Of a stretch of DNA of 30,875 bases, positions 9,403 to 17,552 are shown piece by piece. The stretch is taken from NCBI GenBank assembly GCA_030041195.1, contig JASHOI010000319.1, forward strand, positions 1 to 30,875, given 5' to 3'. The notes beneath the pieces were generated by a model. It was not told the DNA's origin and did no database searches. It saw nothing but the letters and a program-made list of their open reading frames with translations. A program made the position numbers and the translations under genes. The DNA is from Streptosporangiaceae bacterium. Lineage in GTDB: Bacteria; Actinomycetota; Actinomycetes; Streptosporangiales; Streptosporangiaceae. Every line of letters starts with the position of its first letter. The stretch's first letter is position 1.

Positions 9403-10029
9403 CTAGGTCACGGTGAGGTCCGCGCCAGAACTCGACTCCGCGTCCTCGCCATAACCCGAATATTCGGCGACAAGCTGGTCGGTTTGTGCGCTCTGGGGCG
9501 TGTAAGAGCAGGTGGCGACGCCGTCGGACAGCTGAACGTCGGAGCACACGGTCTCCAGGGCGCCCGAGTACACGCCGTCCTGGCCGACGTCCACGTAGAA
9601 GCTGACGGTGCCGGAAAGGTCGTCCCCGGCCGGGTCGGTGACGGTGGCCGTCAGCGTCACCGTCTGGCCGGGGCTGACCTGTGTGGAGCTGAGCTCAAGC
9701 GTCGTGGTGGTCGACTCGGTGACCGTGACGTCGGCCGACCCCGATTCCGATGCCTGGTACTGCTGGTAGCCGGAGTAGTCGGCAAAGAGGATGTCGGTCT
9801 GCGGGCTCTGCGGGGTGTAGGAACACGTGGCGACGTCGTCGGACAGCTGGACATCGGTGCACACGGGCTCCGACGTAGCGGGATAGACGTCGTTCTGGCC
9901 GGCGTCCACGTAGAACGTGACGGTGCCGCTGGAGAGGTCGCCGGCCTGGCCATTCACGGTGGCCGTCAGCGTAACCGTCTGCCCGGGGCTGAGTTGCCCG
10001 GTGCTGACCGTCAGGGCTGTCGTCGTCGG
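9403..10029 (-). repeat. Internal duplication coding the two Ig-like domains
   Basis: Two ~100-codon segments (about 9403-9720 and 9721-10029) code for closely similar domains. Shared blocks include SPGQTVTLTATV, D(V/A)GQ(D/N), DVQLSD-VATCSYTPQS and the AxYSGY block. Similarity is also clear at the DNA level around the second cysteine, which indicates a tandem duplication. Confidence 0.8.
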
Positions 10030-10530
10030 CGTGCCCGAGCCGGAGCCGGAGCCGCCCGACCCAGGAGAACTCCCCGCCCCGGGCGCTGCGGAACCCGATC
10101 CGGGCGACGCGGAACCCGCGGCGCCGGTTCCCGCATGTTTCCCGGCCGCCCCGCTGGCCGGCGCGCCGTGGTCTGCCTGCTTGGACACGCCGTGCGGCCG
10201 GTGGGTCGTATGGTGCCGCGGGTGCATGGCCGGCTTGGGTTTCGGCGTTGTCGTGTGGCCGGGGACGGCAAGCAGGAGCATCGTGATCGCGACCGCGATT
10301 ACCGCCACGGCCGCGGCGACAGGTGCCCAGAACCTCCTGCGCGCGAATCGCCTGGTCCAGGCCCAGCGGCGTTGCTGCGACGCCGGCCGCGGAGCGGCGC
10401 ACGGTTGATCGGCGATGGCGTCGAGCAGCCTGGCCCTGGCCGCCTCGGTCTCGGCGGCCGACGGACCTGGCATATCGCTGCGGAAATCGCGAAATAGCGT
10501 CAGCTCGTGAGACAGGGTCAGCTCATCCAT
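9403..10530 (-). CDS. Membrane anti-sigma-like protein with two extracellular Ig-like repeats
   Basis: A 375-residue single-pass protein. The N-terminal ~60 cytosolic residues (MDELTLSHELTLFRDFRSD start) resemble the short domains found in proteins encoded beside actinobacterial ECF sigma genes. A basic stretch RRFARRRF precedes one membrane helix (~70-90, VAAAVAVIAVAITMLLLAV). A His/Pro and Gly/Ser-rich linker follows, then two ~100-residue Ig-like domains, each with LSPGQ/VSPGQ-TVTLTATV, a VTFYVD/VSFYVD strand and two cysteines that could form a disulfide. No zinc-binding HxxxCxxC anti-sigma motif is present. The ATG at 10530 overlaps the sigma stop by 8 bp and has GGAGAG upstream; a TTG at 10542 is less likely. 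The sensor role is inferred from context. Confidence 0.8.
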   Translation of the reverse strand: MDELTLSHELTLFRDFRSDMPGPSAAETEAARARLLDAIADQPCAAPRPASQQRRWAWTRRFARRRFWAPVAAAVAVIAVAITMLLLAVPGHTTTPKPKPAMHPRHHTTHRPHGVSKQADHGAPASGAAGKHAGTGAAGSASPGSGSAAPGAGSSPGSGGSGSGSGTPTTTALTVSTGQLSPGQTVTLTATVNGQAGDLSSGTVTFYVDAGQNDVYPATSEPVCTDVQLSDDVATCSYTPQSPQTDILFADYSGYQQYQASESGSADVTVTESTTTTLELSSTQVSPGQTVTLTATVTDPAGDDLSGTVSFYVDVGQDGVYSGALETVCSDVQLSDGVATCSYTPQSAQTDQLVAEYSGYGEDAESSSGADLTVT

Positions 10531-11137
10531 GGCGCTCTCCAAGCAGCTCCTGCGGAGGGTCGTTCTCGAGCAGCGCCCGCAGCTCGCGTCGTGCCCTGTT
10601 CAGGCGGGAACGCACGGTGCCGAGCGGGATGCTCAGAGCCTGTGCCACCTCCGCGTACGACATGTCGGCCCAGGCGAACAGCTGCAGCACCTCGCGGTCG
10701 CGGTCGGCCATTCGGGCTAGGATCTGCTCCAGTCGGGCGTTGACGGCCACTGAGTCGGCCCGGGCGTCAGCCAGCGCGAACTCGGCCTCAGCGGTTGCGT
10801 CGGCCACCGGCGCCGCGCCGTGGCGGGCATAAGCAGCACGCCGCCGGCGCTGCTGGCGCTGGTGGTTGCGCAGCAGGTTGTGCGCGATCCCGTACAGCCA
10901 GGGGCGCGCGTCGGTGCTACCCGCGCGGTAGCTGCCGCGCCTGGCAAAGGCGGTGACAAAGGTCTCGGCGGCCAGGTCGGCGGCAACGTCCGCGCCCACC
11001 TGGCGGCGCAGGTATCGGTACAGCTCGCCATGGTGGCGGTCAAAGATATCGGCGAACATCGCCGGATCCGCCATGGAACCAGCGATTAACTCGCCGTCGG
11101 GGAAGTCAGTTGCCACCGCCGCCTCCTCGACACGCAT
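10523..11137 (-). CDS. ECF-type RNA polymerase sigma factor
   Basis: A group 4 (extracytoplasmic function) sigma factor of 204 residues that redirects RNA polymerase to a stress regulon. Region 2 lies at ~25-100 (FADIFDRHHGELYRYLRR, then ARPWLYGIAHNLLRNHQRQQ). Region 4 lies at ~135-195 with the helix-turn-helix MSYAEVAQALSIPLGTVRSR. There is no C-terminal extension. The ATG at 11137 is used here; a GTG at 11116 with GAGGAG six bases upstream is an equally good start and would remove seven residues. The anti-sigma-like gene overlaps its stop codon by 8 bp, so the two are made together. The ECF subgroup and target promoters cannot be told from this sequence. Confidence 0.92.
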   Translation of the reverse strand: MRVEEAAVATDFPDGELIAGSMADPAMFADIFDRHHGELYRYLRRQVGADVAADLAAETFVTAFARRGSYRAGSTDARPWLYGIAHNLLRNHQRQQRRRRAAYARHGAAPVADATAEAEFALADARADSVAVNARLEQILARMADRDREVLQLFAWADMSYAEVAQALSIPLGTVRSRLNRARRELRALLENDPPQELLGERHG

Positions 11138-11223
11138 TCCCTAGCCTGTCATTGTCCGAAGCCGGTATCCGAGTTCACGAGGGTCCTTGGCCGCAGGCGC
11201 TGGGTGGCGGGCCCGGTCTTGCC

Positions 11224-11229
11224 TACCAT
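11224..11229 (+). promoter_or_regulatory. -10-like box of a leaderless DUF2079 gene
   Basis: TACCAT at 11224-11229 lies 7 bases before the GTG at 11237, and no ribosome binding site is present. This is the same geometry as at 1402 and 27643. A clear -35 was not found. Confidence 0.35.
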
Positions 11230-11236
11230 GTAGTCC

Positions 11237-12760
11237 GTGGTGCTGCGCCCCGACGAGGAACTGCTGGGTGCCGGCGGTGAGCCGGAGGGCTCGGGCGATG
11301 CCGCCCCGGCCGAGGCGGAGCCAGAGCCCAGTGAGGCCGCGGGCACCCGGCGTCCCGACCGGGTGCCGTGGCTGATCGCGCTGGCGGTGTTCGCCGCGTA
11401 CCTGCCGATCTCGCTGTTCCGGTACCTGCGGCTCGATCCCACGTCCTGGGACCTGGGCATCTTCACCGAGTACGTCAAGCAGTATGCCCACCTGCACGCG
11501 CCGATCGTCGACATCAGGGGTGCGGGCTTCAACCTGCTCGGTGACCACTTCCACCCGATCGTCGCGCTGATCGCGCCGTTCTTCAGGCTCTTCCCCACCC
11601 CGATCACGCTGCTGGTGGCGCAGGCGCTGCTGGCCGCGGTGTCCGTGGTGCCGGTCAGCCGGGCGGCGGCGGACAAGCTCGGGACCGGAGCCGGCCGCGC
11701 GATCGGCGCCGCTTACGGCTTCTCCTGGGGCCTGCAGCAGATGGTCAACTACGACTTCCACGAGATCGCCTTCGCCGTGCCGCTGCTGGCCTGCTCGCTG
11801 TCCGCGCTGGTCCGCGGGCGGATGCGCGCCGCGGTGTGGTGGGCGCTGCCGCTGGTCTTCGTCAAGGAGGACCAGGGGTTCACGCTGGCAGCGATCGGGC
11901 TGCTCATGGTGATCGTCTACAAGCGCCCGCGGGCCGGGATGTTCCTCGCGATCTGGGGCCTGGCCTGGTCGTTCCTGGCGATCATCGTGATCATCCCGCA
12001 CTTCAGCCCGACCCATCACTACCTGTACTGGGCCGACGGCGGGACGGTCAGCCCGGTTGGCGGCCACTTCTCGGTAGCCGGCGTGATCAGCCAGCTCGCC
12101 ACCGGGTGGTCGACCAAGGTGCCAACCGTGGCGCTGATCCTGCTGCCGACGGCGTTCCTGGCGTTGCGGTCGCCACTCGTGCTCGCCGCCCTGCCCAGCC
12201 TGGCGCTGCGTTTCGTCGGGACGAACAGCGCCTACTGGGGCACGGCCTGGCACTACAACGCGACCGTGATGCCGATCGTCTTCATCGCCGCGGTCGACGG
12301 GATAGCCCGGATCCGCGCCGCCAGCCCGGAGCGGGGGCCGAACCGGCCGGCGGCCCTGCTGGCGCGGCACGGGGCGGCGCTGATGCTGGGGGCCGCAGCG
12401 GCGCTGGCCTTCCAGTTCCCGCTCAGCCAGCTATGGACCCCGCAGACCTACACCATCGACCAGCACGTGGCCGCGGCCAGGGCGGCGATGGCGCGGGTGC
12501 CTGATGGGGCGACGGTCGCCACCGACCTCGACCTGCTGGCCCCGCTGGCGGCCAGGACCGACACATTCTGGCTCGGGAACTTCGCCACCAACCCCGCCAC
12601 CGAGTACATCGTCTTCGACACGGCGAGCACGGACTGGCAGCCGCCGCCCAGCAACGTGCTCGGCTTCGTCGAAGGCCTTAACCACGGCGTCCGTTACCGC
12701 CAGATCTACGTCAACGACGGCGTCTACGTGTTCATCAGAGCCGGGGCGCGCACCCGTTAG
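11237..12760 (+). CDS. DUF2079 polytopic membrane protein
   Basis: A 507-residue integral membrane protein. A ~40-residue acidic Pro/Glu-rich cytosolic tail is followed by about nine to ten hydrophobic helices beginning at ~47 (VPWLIALAVFAAYLPISLF). The loop after the first helix holds the family signature: TSWDLGIFTEYVKQY and then GDHFHPIVALIAPF. A conserved loop FSWGLQQMVNYDFHEIAFAVP follows. The C-terminal ~90 residues form a soluble extracytoplasmic domain. DUF2079 proteins resemble GT-C glycosyltransferases in topology, with an acidic first loop that may bind a lipid-linked sugar; no activity is proved. It starts 99 bp from the divergent sigma gene and is followed by a second membrane protein. 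Confidence 0.85.
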   Translation: MVLRPDEELLGAGGEPEGSGDAAPAEAEPEPSEAAGTRRPDRVPWLIALAVFAAYLPISLFRYLRLDPTSWDLGIFTEYVKQYAHLHAPIVDIRGAGFNLLGDHFHPIVALIAPFFRLFPTPITLLVAQALLAAVSVVPVSRAAADKLGTGAGRAIGAAYGFSWGLQQMVNYDFHEIAFAVPLLACSLSALVRGRMRAAVWWALPLVFVKEDQGFTLAAIGLLMVIVYKRPRAGMFLAIWGLAWSFLAIIVIIPHFSPTHHYLYWADGGTVSPVGGHFSVAGVISQLATGWSTKVPTVALILLPTAFLALRSPLVLAALPSLALRFVGTNSAYWGTAWHYNATVMPIVFIAAVDGIARIRAASPERGPNRPAALLARHGAALMLGAAAALAFQFPLSQLWTPQTYTIDQHVAAARAAMARVPDGATVATDLDLLAPLAARTDTFWLGNFATNPATEYIVFDTASTDWQPPPSNVLGFVEGLNHGVRYRQIYVNDGVYVFIRAGARTR

Positions 12761-12804
12761 CCGGCGATGCGCGCCGGTCAGCCCAGGGGTGGGCGGGCGG
12801 GCAG

Positions 12805-12811
12805 AAAGGAG
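12805..12811 (+). promoter_or_regulatory. Ribosome binding site that fixes a TTG start
   Basis: AAAGGAG at 12805-12811 is five bases upstream of TTG at 12817. No ATG or GTG in this frame has comparable spacing, so it sets the start of the second membrane protein. Confidence 0.7.
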
Positions 12812-12816
12812 TCCCG

Positions 12817-14601
12817 TTGGCGCGAGCCCTGCCCACGACCGCGTCGCCTCCGGCGGCCGCGGACCGCGGGTGGGCGCGCGGGAACGGCCTGGCGGTCGCG
12901 CTGATCCTGGCCTGTTACCTGCTGGCCGCCGTCGCCGTGACCTGGCGGCTGTGGGCCGACCCCGCGTCGCACACGGTGGCGGGGAACCCGAACGACGCCG
13001 ACTTCTTCGCGTGGTTCATGCGCTACGACGCCACCGCGGTGGCGCACGGCAGGCTGCCCGCACTGGTCACGGCCGCGATGAACGCGCCGCAGGGCATCAA
13101 CGTGATGTGGAACACCTCGATGCTGCTGCCCGGCGTCCTGCTCGCTCCGGTAACGCTGCTGGCAGGCCCGCAGACCTCGCTCACCGTGCTCGCCACCGTC
13201 GGGTTCGCCGGCTCGGCCGCGAGCCTGTTCTTCGTGCTGCGGCGCTGGGAGGTGAGCATCGGCTCGGCCGCGCTGGCCGGCGCGGTGTACGGGTTTTCCC
13301 CGGCGCTGCTGCAGGCCGCGATCGGTCACTACAACCTCCAGTTCGCCGTGCTGCCGCCGCTGATCATCGACCTGACGCTGCGGCTGTGCGTCCGCTCGCG
13401 GGCCCCGGTGCGCGACGGCGTCCTGCTCGGCCTGCTCGCCACCGCGCAGCTGTTCACCGGGGAGGAACTGCTGCTGCTCACCGGCATCGCCGCGGTGCTG
13501 CTCGTCGCCACGGCGGCCCTGGGACGGCCGCGCGCGGTGCCGGGCAGGTGGCGCCCGGCGGCGGCAGGCTTCGGGGTGGCGGGCGCGGTCATGCTGCTGC
13601 TGGCCGGCTACGCGCTGTGGGTGCAGTTCTTCGGCCCGCTGGCGCAGCGCGGCAGCGCCTTCACCCCCGATTTCTTCAAGAACGACGTGACCGGGTTCGT
13701 CACCCCGTCCAAGTATTTGGTGTTCCACACCGCGGCGAGCGCGGCGGCGGCTGCCAGCTACCAGGGCGGGGCGCCGGAATACCTGGCCTACCTGGGCTGG
13801 CCGCTGATAGCGGTGCTCGCCGTGGCCGCCGTGGCCTGCTGGAGGCAGCCGGCGGTCCGCGCCGCCGCGGTGACCCTGGCCGTGCTCACGCTGCTCTCGC
13901 TCGGCGGCCATCCGCTGGTCGGCGGCACCGTTCAGGCCGGTATCACGCTGCCCTGGCACTGGCTGGAGTCCGTGCCCGTGATCGGCACCGCGCTGCCCAA
14001 CCGGCTGTCGATCGTGGGCGACGGCGTCGCAGCGGCGCTGCTGGCGTTCGCGCTGGACCGGGCCTGGGCGTGGTCGGCACGCGCCCGCAGGGCCCCGGCC
14101 CGGTGGGCGGGAGCGGTGGCGGCGGCCGTGGCGGTCGCGGCCTGCCTCCCGCTGCTGCCACTGCCGCTCCCCGCTGCGACGCCCATGCCCGTGCCGGCCG
14201 GCTGGTCGGCGGCCTTCACCGCGTTGCGTTTGCCCTTGAATGCAAGAGTCTTGGTCGTGCCGGTCCCCACCGCGACCATCACCGCCCCGCTGCGCTGGCA
14301 GGCGGACACCGGCGAGCCTGGCTCGCTGATCGGCGGCTACTTCATCGGGCCCGCATGGAACGGCCAGGCCTACGTGGAGGGCAACGGCGTCGCGGCCACC
14401 GCGCAGTACCTGGACTGGCTCTGGGGCGGCCCGCCCGCGTCCGTTCCCGCCGCGTCGCAGGTCAGGGCCGACCTGGACAACTGGCGGCCGGCCGCGGTGG
14501 TCGCCGTGGCCCCGCTTGACTCGGGACTCGGGCGCTATCTGCAGCGGCTGTTCGGCCGTCCGACCTTCGAGTTCGGCAACGTGCTCGCCTGGCGCAGATG
14601 A
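12817..14601 (+). CDS. Large polytopic membrane protein, GT-C glycosyltransferase-like
   Basis: A 594-residue integral membrane protein with roughly ten to eleven helices. The first helix (~27-46) is followed by a loop with NPNDADFFAWFMRYD, whose acidic pair sits where GT-C enzymes hold their catalytic or metal-binding acid. Other visible blocks are GAVYGFSPALLQAAIGHYNLQFA, a TGEELLLLTG helix and a C-terminal soluble domain with IGGYFIGPAWNGQAY. It probably acts in transferring sugars from a lipid carrier outside the membrane, but this is inferred from topology only. It starts with TTG behind a strong ribosome binding site, 56 bp after the DUF2079 gene, and is probably cotranscribed with it. 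Confidence 0.75.
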   Translation: MARALPTTASPPAAADRGWARGNGLAVALILACYLLAAVAVTWRLWADPASHTVAGNPNDADFFAWFMRYDATAVAHGRLPALVTAAMNAPQGINVMWNTSMLLPGVLLAPVTLLAGPQTSLTVLATVGFAGSAASLFFVLRRWEVSIGSAALAGAVYGFSPALLQAAIGHYNLQFAVLPPLIIDLTLRLCVRSRAPVRDGVLLGLLATAQLFTGEELLLLTGIAAVLLVATAALGRPRAVPGRWRPAAAGFGVAGAVMLLLAGYALWVQFFGPLAQRGSAFTPDFFKNDVTGFVTPSKYLVFHTAASAAAAASYQGGAPEYLAYLGWPLIAVLAVAAVACWRQPAVRAAAVTLAVLTLLSLGGHPLVGGTVQAGITLPWHWLESVPVIGTALPNRLSIVGDGVAAALLAFALDRAWAWSARARRAPARWAGAVAAAVAVAACLPLLPLPLPAATPMPVPAGWSAAFTALRLPLNARVLVVPVPTATITAPLRWQADTGEPGSLIGGYFIGPAWNGQAYVEGNGVAATAQYLDWLWGGPPASVPAASQVRADLDNWRPAAVVAVAPLDSGLGRYLQRLFGRPTFEFGNVLAWRR

Positions 14602-14679
14602 CCAGTCAAGTTACTGGCCGGTAGGATCATGGCGGTGGCCGGCGGCGCCGCAGGCGTACGCTGGCACCCAGCCTGTAGC

Positions 14680-14686
14680 AGGAGGT
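14680..14686 (+). promoter_or_regulatory. Ribosome binding site of etfD
   Basis: AGGAGGT at 14680-14686 is a near-perfect match to the 16S rRNA end. It is 4 bases before TTG 14691 and 7 bases before GTG 14694; the GTG has the more usual spacing, so the protein may be one residue shorter than annotated. Confidence 0.75.
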
Positions 14687-14690
14687 CGCA

Positions 14691-16874
14691 TTGGTGCTGC
14701 GCATCATCATCGGGCTCGTCCTGACCGCGGTCGCGGCTGTGCTTGCCGGCCGGCGGCTGTGGTGGCTCTACCGCCTCGGCCGTACCGGCCAGCCGGCGCC
14801 GGAACGGATCCAGGCCGTGCGGGAGCATCCCGGGCGAGACGCCGAGACCCAGGCAACCGAGGTCTTCGGGCAGCGCAAGCTGCTCAAGTGGTCGGTCCCA
14901 GGTGTGGCACACTTCCTGACGTTCTGGGGCTTCATCATCCTGCTGCTGACGATCATCGAGGCGTACGGTGACCTGTTCAGCCGCAAGTTCGCGATCCCCG
15001 GGATCGGGCACTGGGCCTGGGTCGGCTTCCTTGAGGACCTGTTCGCGGTGGGGGTGCTGGTCGGCATCGCCACGTTCGCGATCATCCGGCTGCGGACCAG
15101 CCCGAAGCGCGAAGGCCGGAAGTCGCGGTTCGACGGTTCGCACACCGGCGCGGCGTGGCTGGTCCTGTTCCTGATCTTCCTGGTGATCGCCACGCTGCTC
15201 ATCTACCGGGGCGCGCAGATCAACACCGGCGACTTCCCGTATGCCCACGGGGCCTTCGCCTCGCAGATCGTCGGGCACTGGCTGCACCCGCTCGGGGTGG
15301 GCGCGAACAAGGTCCTGGAGACCACGTTCATCTTGCTGCAGCTCGCGGTGATCCTGGGCTTCGGCGTGTTCGTGACGTACTCCAAGCACCTGCACATCGC
15401 GATCGCCCCGCTGAACGTGCTGTTCTCGCGGCGCCCGAACGGGCTCGGCGCGCTGCAGCCGATGCGGTCCGGCGGCAAGGTGCTCGACTTCGAGGAGGCC
15501 GACCCGGACACCGACATCTTCGGCCGCGGCAAGATCGAGGACTTCACGTGGAAGGGCATGCTGGACATGGCCACCTGCACCGAGTGCGGGCGCTGCCAGT
15601 CGCAGTGCCCGGCCTGGGCGACGGGCAAGCCGCTGTCGCCGAAGATGCTGATCCTCGACCTGCGTGATCACGCGTTTGCCAAGGCCCCGTACCTGCTGGC
15701 CGGATCCGACGAGGCAAGGGAGAAGCTGCCGGACGCGGTGCGGGCCGAGGCCGAGCGCCCGCTCGTGGGCGACGCCGCGGCGAACGGCGTGATCGACCCC
15801 GACGTGCTCTGGTCCTGCACCAACTGCGGTGCCTGCGTGGAAGAGTGCCCGGTCGACATCGAGCACATCGACCACATCTCCGACATGCGCCGGCATCAGG
15901 TGCTGATCGAGTCCGCGTTCCCCACCGAGGCGTCGTCGATGCTGAAGAACCTGGAGAACAAGGGCGATCCGTGGGGCATGGGTGCGGCGAGGCGGCTGGA
16001 GTGGGCCGAGGGCCTGGACTTCGAGGTCCCGGTCGTCGACGGCACGATCGGCGCGGACGTCGAGTACCTGTTCTGGGTTGGCTGCGCAGGTTCGCTGGAG
16101 GACCGGGCCCGCAAGACCACCCGGGCCATCGCCGAACTGCTGCACACCGCCGGCGTCTCGTTCGCTGTGCTCGGCCCGGCCGAGACCTGCACCGGGGACC
16201 CGGCGCGCCGGATCGGCAACGAGTTCGTGTACTCGATGCTGGCCGAGCAGAACATCGCGACGCTGAACGAGGCGGGCGCGCGCAAGATCGTTGCCAGCTG
16301 CCCGCATTGCTTCAACACGCTGGCGAACGAGTACCCGCAGCTCGGCGGCGACTACGAGGTCATACACCACACCCAGCTGCTGGCCCGGCTGGTGGCCGAG
16401 GGCAGGCTCACCCCGGTGAACCCGGTCGAAGAGAAGATCACCTATCACGACCCCTGCTTCCTCGGCAGGCACAACCGGATCTTCACCGCGCCGCGCGAGA
16501 TCATGGAGCGGGTGCCCGGCGTCCGGGCGCAGGAGATGCACCGGTGCAAGGAGCGCGGGTTCTGCTGCGGCGCGGGCGGCGCGCGGATGTGGATGGAGGA
16601 GCGGATCGGCAAGCGGATCAACACCGAGCGGATCGACGAGGCGCTCGGCACCAACCCGGACACGATCTCCACCGGGTGCCCGTACTGCCTGGTCATGCTC
16701 GGCGACGCGGTCAACGAGAAGAAGAGCACCGGTGAGGCCGCCGAATCGCTCGAGGTCGTGGACGTGGCCCAGATCCTTGAACGCTCCGTCCGCCCGCGGG
16801 CCACGGCGAGCACGGCCGGTCCGGCCGCGCCCGATTCAGCGGGGGCGAACCCGGCCACGGAAGAGCCCGGCTGA
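14691..16874 (+). CDS. etfD: Membrane Fe-S electron-transfer protein, EtfD type
   Basis: A 727-residue protein with an N-terminal membrane part (helices near 3-20, 70-90, 105-130, 150-170 and 215-240) that is HdrE/NarI-like. A cytosolic Fe-S part carries two [4Fe-4S] motifs, CTECGRCQSQCP (Cys296 first) and CTNCGACVEECP (Cys376 first). Two CCG domains follow, with WVGCAG, CPHCFN, HDPCFLGRHN, FCCGAGGARMW and GCPYCL. The order matches mycobacterial Rv0338c (EtfD), which passes electrons from the flavoprotein EtfBA to the quinone pool during beta-oxidation. etfBA is not in this window. The last ~35 residues are a disordered Ala/Pro tail. Candidate promoter boxes lie at 14599-14604 and 14622-14627 (TAGGAT). 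The start may be GTG 14694. Confidence 0.88.
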   Translation: MVLRIIIGLVLTAVAAVLAGRRLWWLYRLGRTGQPAPERIQAVREHPGRDAETQATEVFGQRKLLKWSVPGVAHFLTFWGFIILLLTIIEAYGDLFSRKFAIPGIGHWAWVGFLEDLFAVGVLVGIATFAIIRLRTSPKREGRKSRFDGSHTGAAWLVLFLIFLVIATLLIYRGAQINTGDFPYAHGAFASQIVGHWLHPLGVGANKVLETTFILLQLAVILGFGVFVTYSKHLHIAIAPLNVLFSRRPNGLGALQPMRSGGKVLDFEEADPDTDIFGRGKIEDFTWKGMLDMATCTECGRCQSQCPAWATGKPLSPKMLILDLRDHAFAKAPYLLAGSDEAREKLPDAVRAEAERPLVGDAAANGVIDPDVLWSCTNCGACVEECPVDIEHIDHISDMRRHQVLIESAFPTEASSMLKNLENKGDPWGMGAARRLEWAEGLDFEVPVVDGTIGADVEYLFWVGCAGSLEDRARKTTRAIAELLHTAGVSFAVLGPAETCTGDPARRIGNEFVYSMLAEQNIATLNEAGARKIVASCPHCFNTLANEYPQLGGDYEVIHHTQLLARLVAEGRLTPVNPVEEKITYHDPCFLGRHNRIFTAPREIMERVPGVRAQEMHRCKERGFCCGAGGARMWMEERIGKRINTERIDEALGTNPDTISTGCPYCLVMLGDAVNEKKSTGEAAESLEVVDVAQILERSVRPRATASTAGPAAPDSAGANPATEEPG

Positions 16875-16890
16875 CCCGGGCGGATGCGCG

Positions 16891-17550
16891 GTGGACTCCC
16901 GGCGGGCCGAGTCCTTCAGCGACGGCGTGTTCGCCGTGGCCATCACGATACTGATCTTCAACCTGCTGCCGATCGGCCGCGAGGCGCTCGACTACCGGGT
17001 GCTGGCCAGCGCGTGGCCGCAGTACGCCGCCTACCTGGTCAGCTTCCTGACCATCGGCATCATGTGGACGAACCACCACACCCTGTTCAGCCACATCCGG
17101 GTGGTCGACCGCCAGCTGCTGGTGCTCAACCTGCTGCTGCTCATGGGCATCGTCGCGCTCCCATTTCCCACGGCGCTGGTCGCCGAGCACCTGACCGGCC
17201 CGAACCGGTCGGGCGGCCAGGCAGCGGCGGTGGTCTACGGCGCCGTCATGATCATGATCGCGTTCTTCTACAACGCGATCTGGTGGTACCTGAGGCTGCA
17301 CGCCGAGGAGCGGGGGGCCGCGAGCAGCCAGCAGCTGCTGCACGGGCGGCCCCCGGGGTTCGGCGCCGGCCCGGTGATGTCGAAGATCCCGCGGTGGGGC
17401 ATCGGCGTGTTCGGCTACGGGGTCGGGACGCTGGTCGCCGGGTTCGTCTCCGCGGGTGCGGCGCTGGCCGTGTACGGGCTGCTCGCGGTCTTCTACCTGT
17501 TCAACCACCTGCCCAACTCGCCCGGGGACGAGCCGGTGCCCGGCGGCTGA
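16891..17550 (+). CDS. TMEM175-family potassium channel (DUF1211)
   Basis: A 219-residue membrane protein with six hydrophobic helices. The first helix carries the family signature R-x3-FSDGVFAVAITIL (residues ~4-19), whose conserved hydrophobic residues line the pore in characterised bacterial TMEM175 tetramers. WTNHHTLFSHIR between helices 2 and 3 is also typical. Bacterial members conduct K+ without the canonical selectivity filter; that function is inferred here from the family. GTG 16891 places the signature at the extreme N terminus as in relatives; no strong ribosome binding site is seen. It starts 16 bp after etfD and probably shares its transcript. Its stop is 2 bp from the end of the convergent histidine kinase gene. 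Confidence 0.85.
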   Translation: MDSRRAESFSDGVFAVAITILIFNLLPIGREALDYRVLASAWPQYAAYLVSFLTIGIMWTNHHTLFSHIRVVDRQLLVLNLLLLMGIVALPFPTALVAEHLTGPNRSGGQAAAVVYGAVMIMIAFFYNAIWWYLRLHAEERGAASSQQLLHGRPPGFGAGPVMSKIPRWGIGVFGYGVGTLVAGFVSAGAALAVYGLLAVFYLFNHLPNSPGDEPVPGG

Positions 17551-17552
17551 GC

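Noticed and set aside
12504..14519. Second plus-strand frame overlapping both membrane-protein genes
   Set aside because: Arg/Gly/Ala-rich shadow with no hydrophobic helices, while the chosen frames give clear membrane proteins.
14535..16541. Long minus-strand open frame opposite etfD
   Set aside because: Arg/Gln/His-rich translation without domains; the plus strand carries all cysteine motifs of EtfD.
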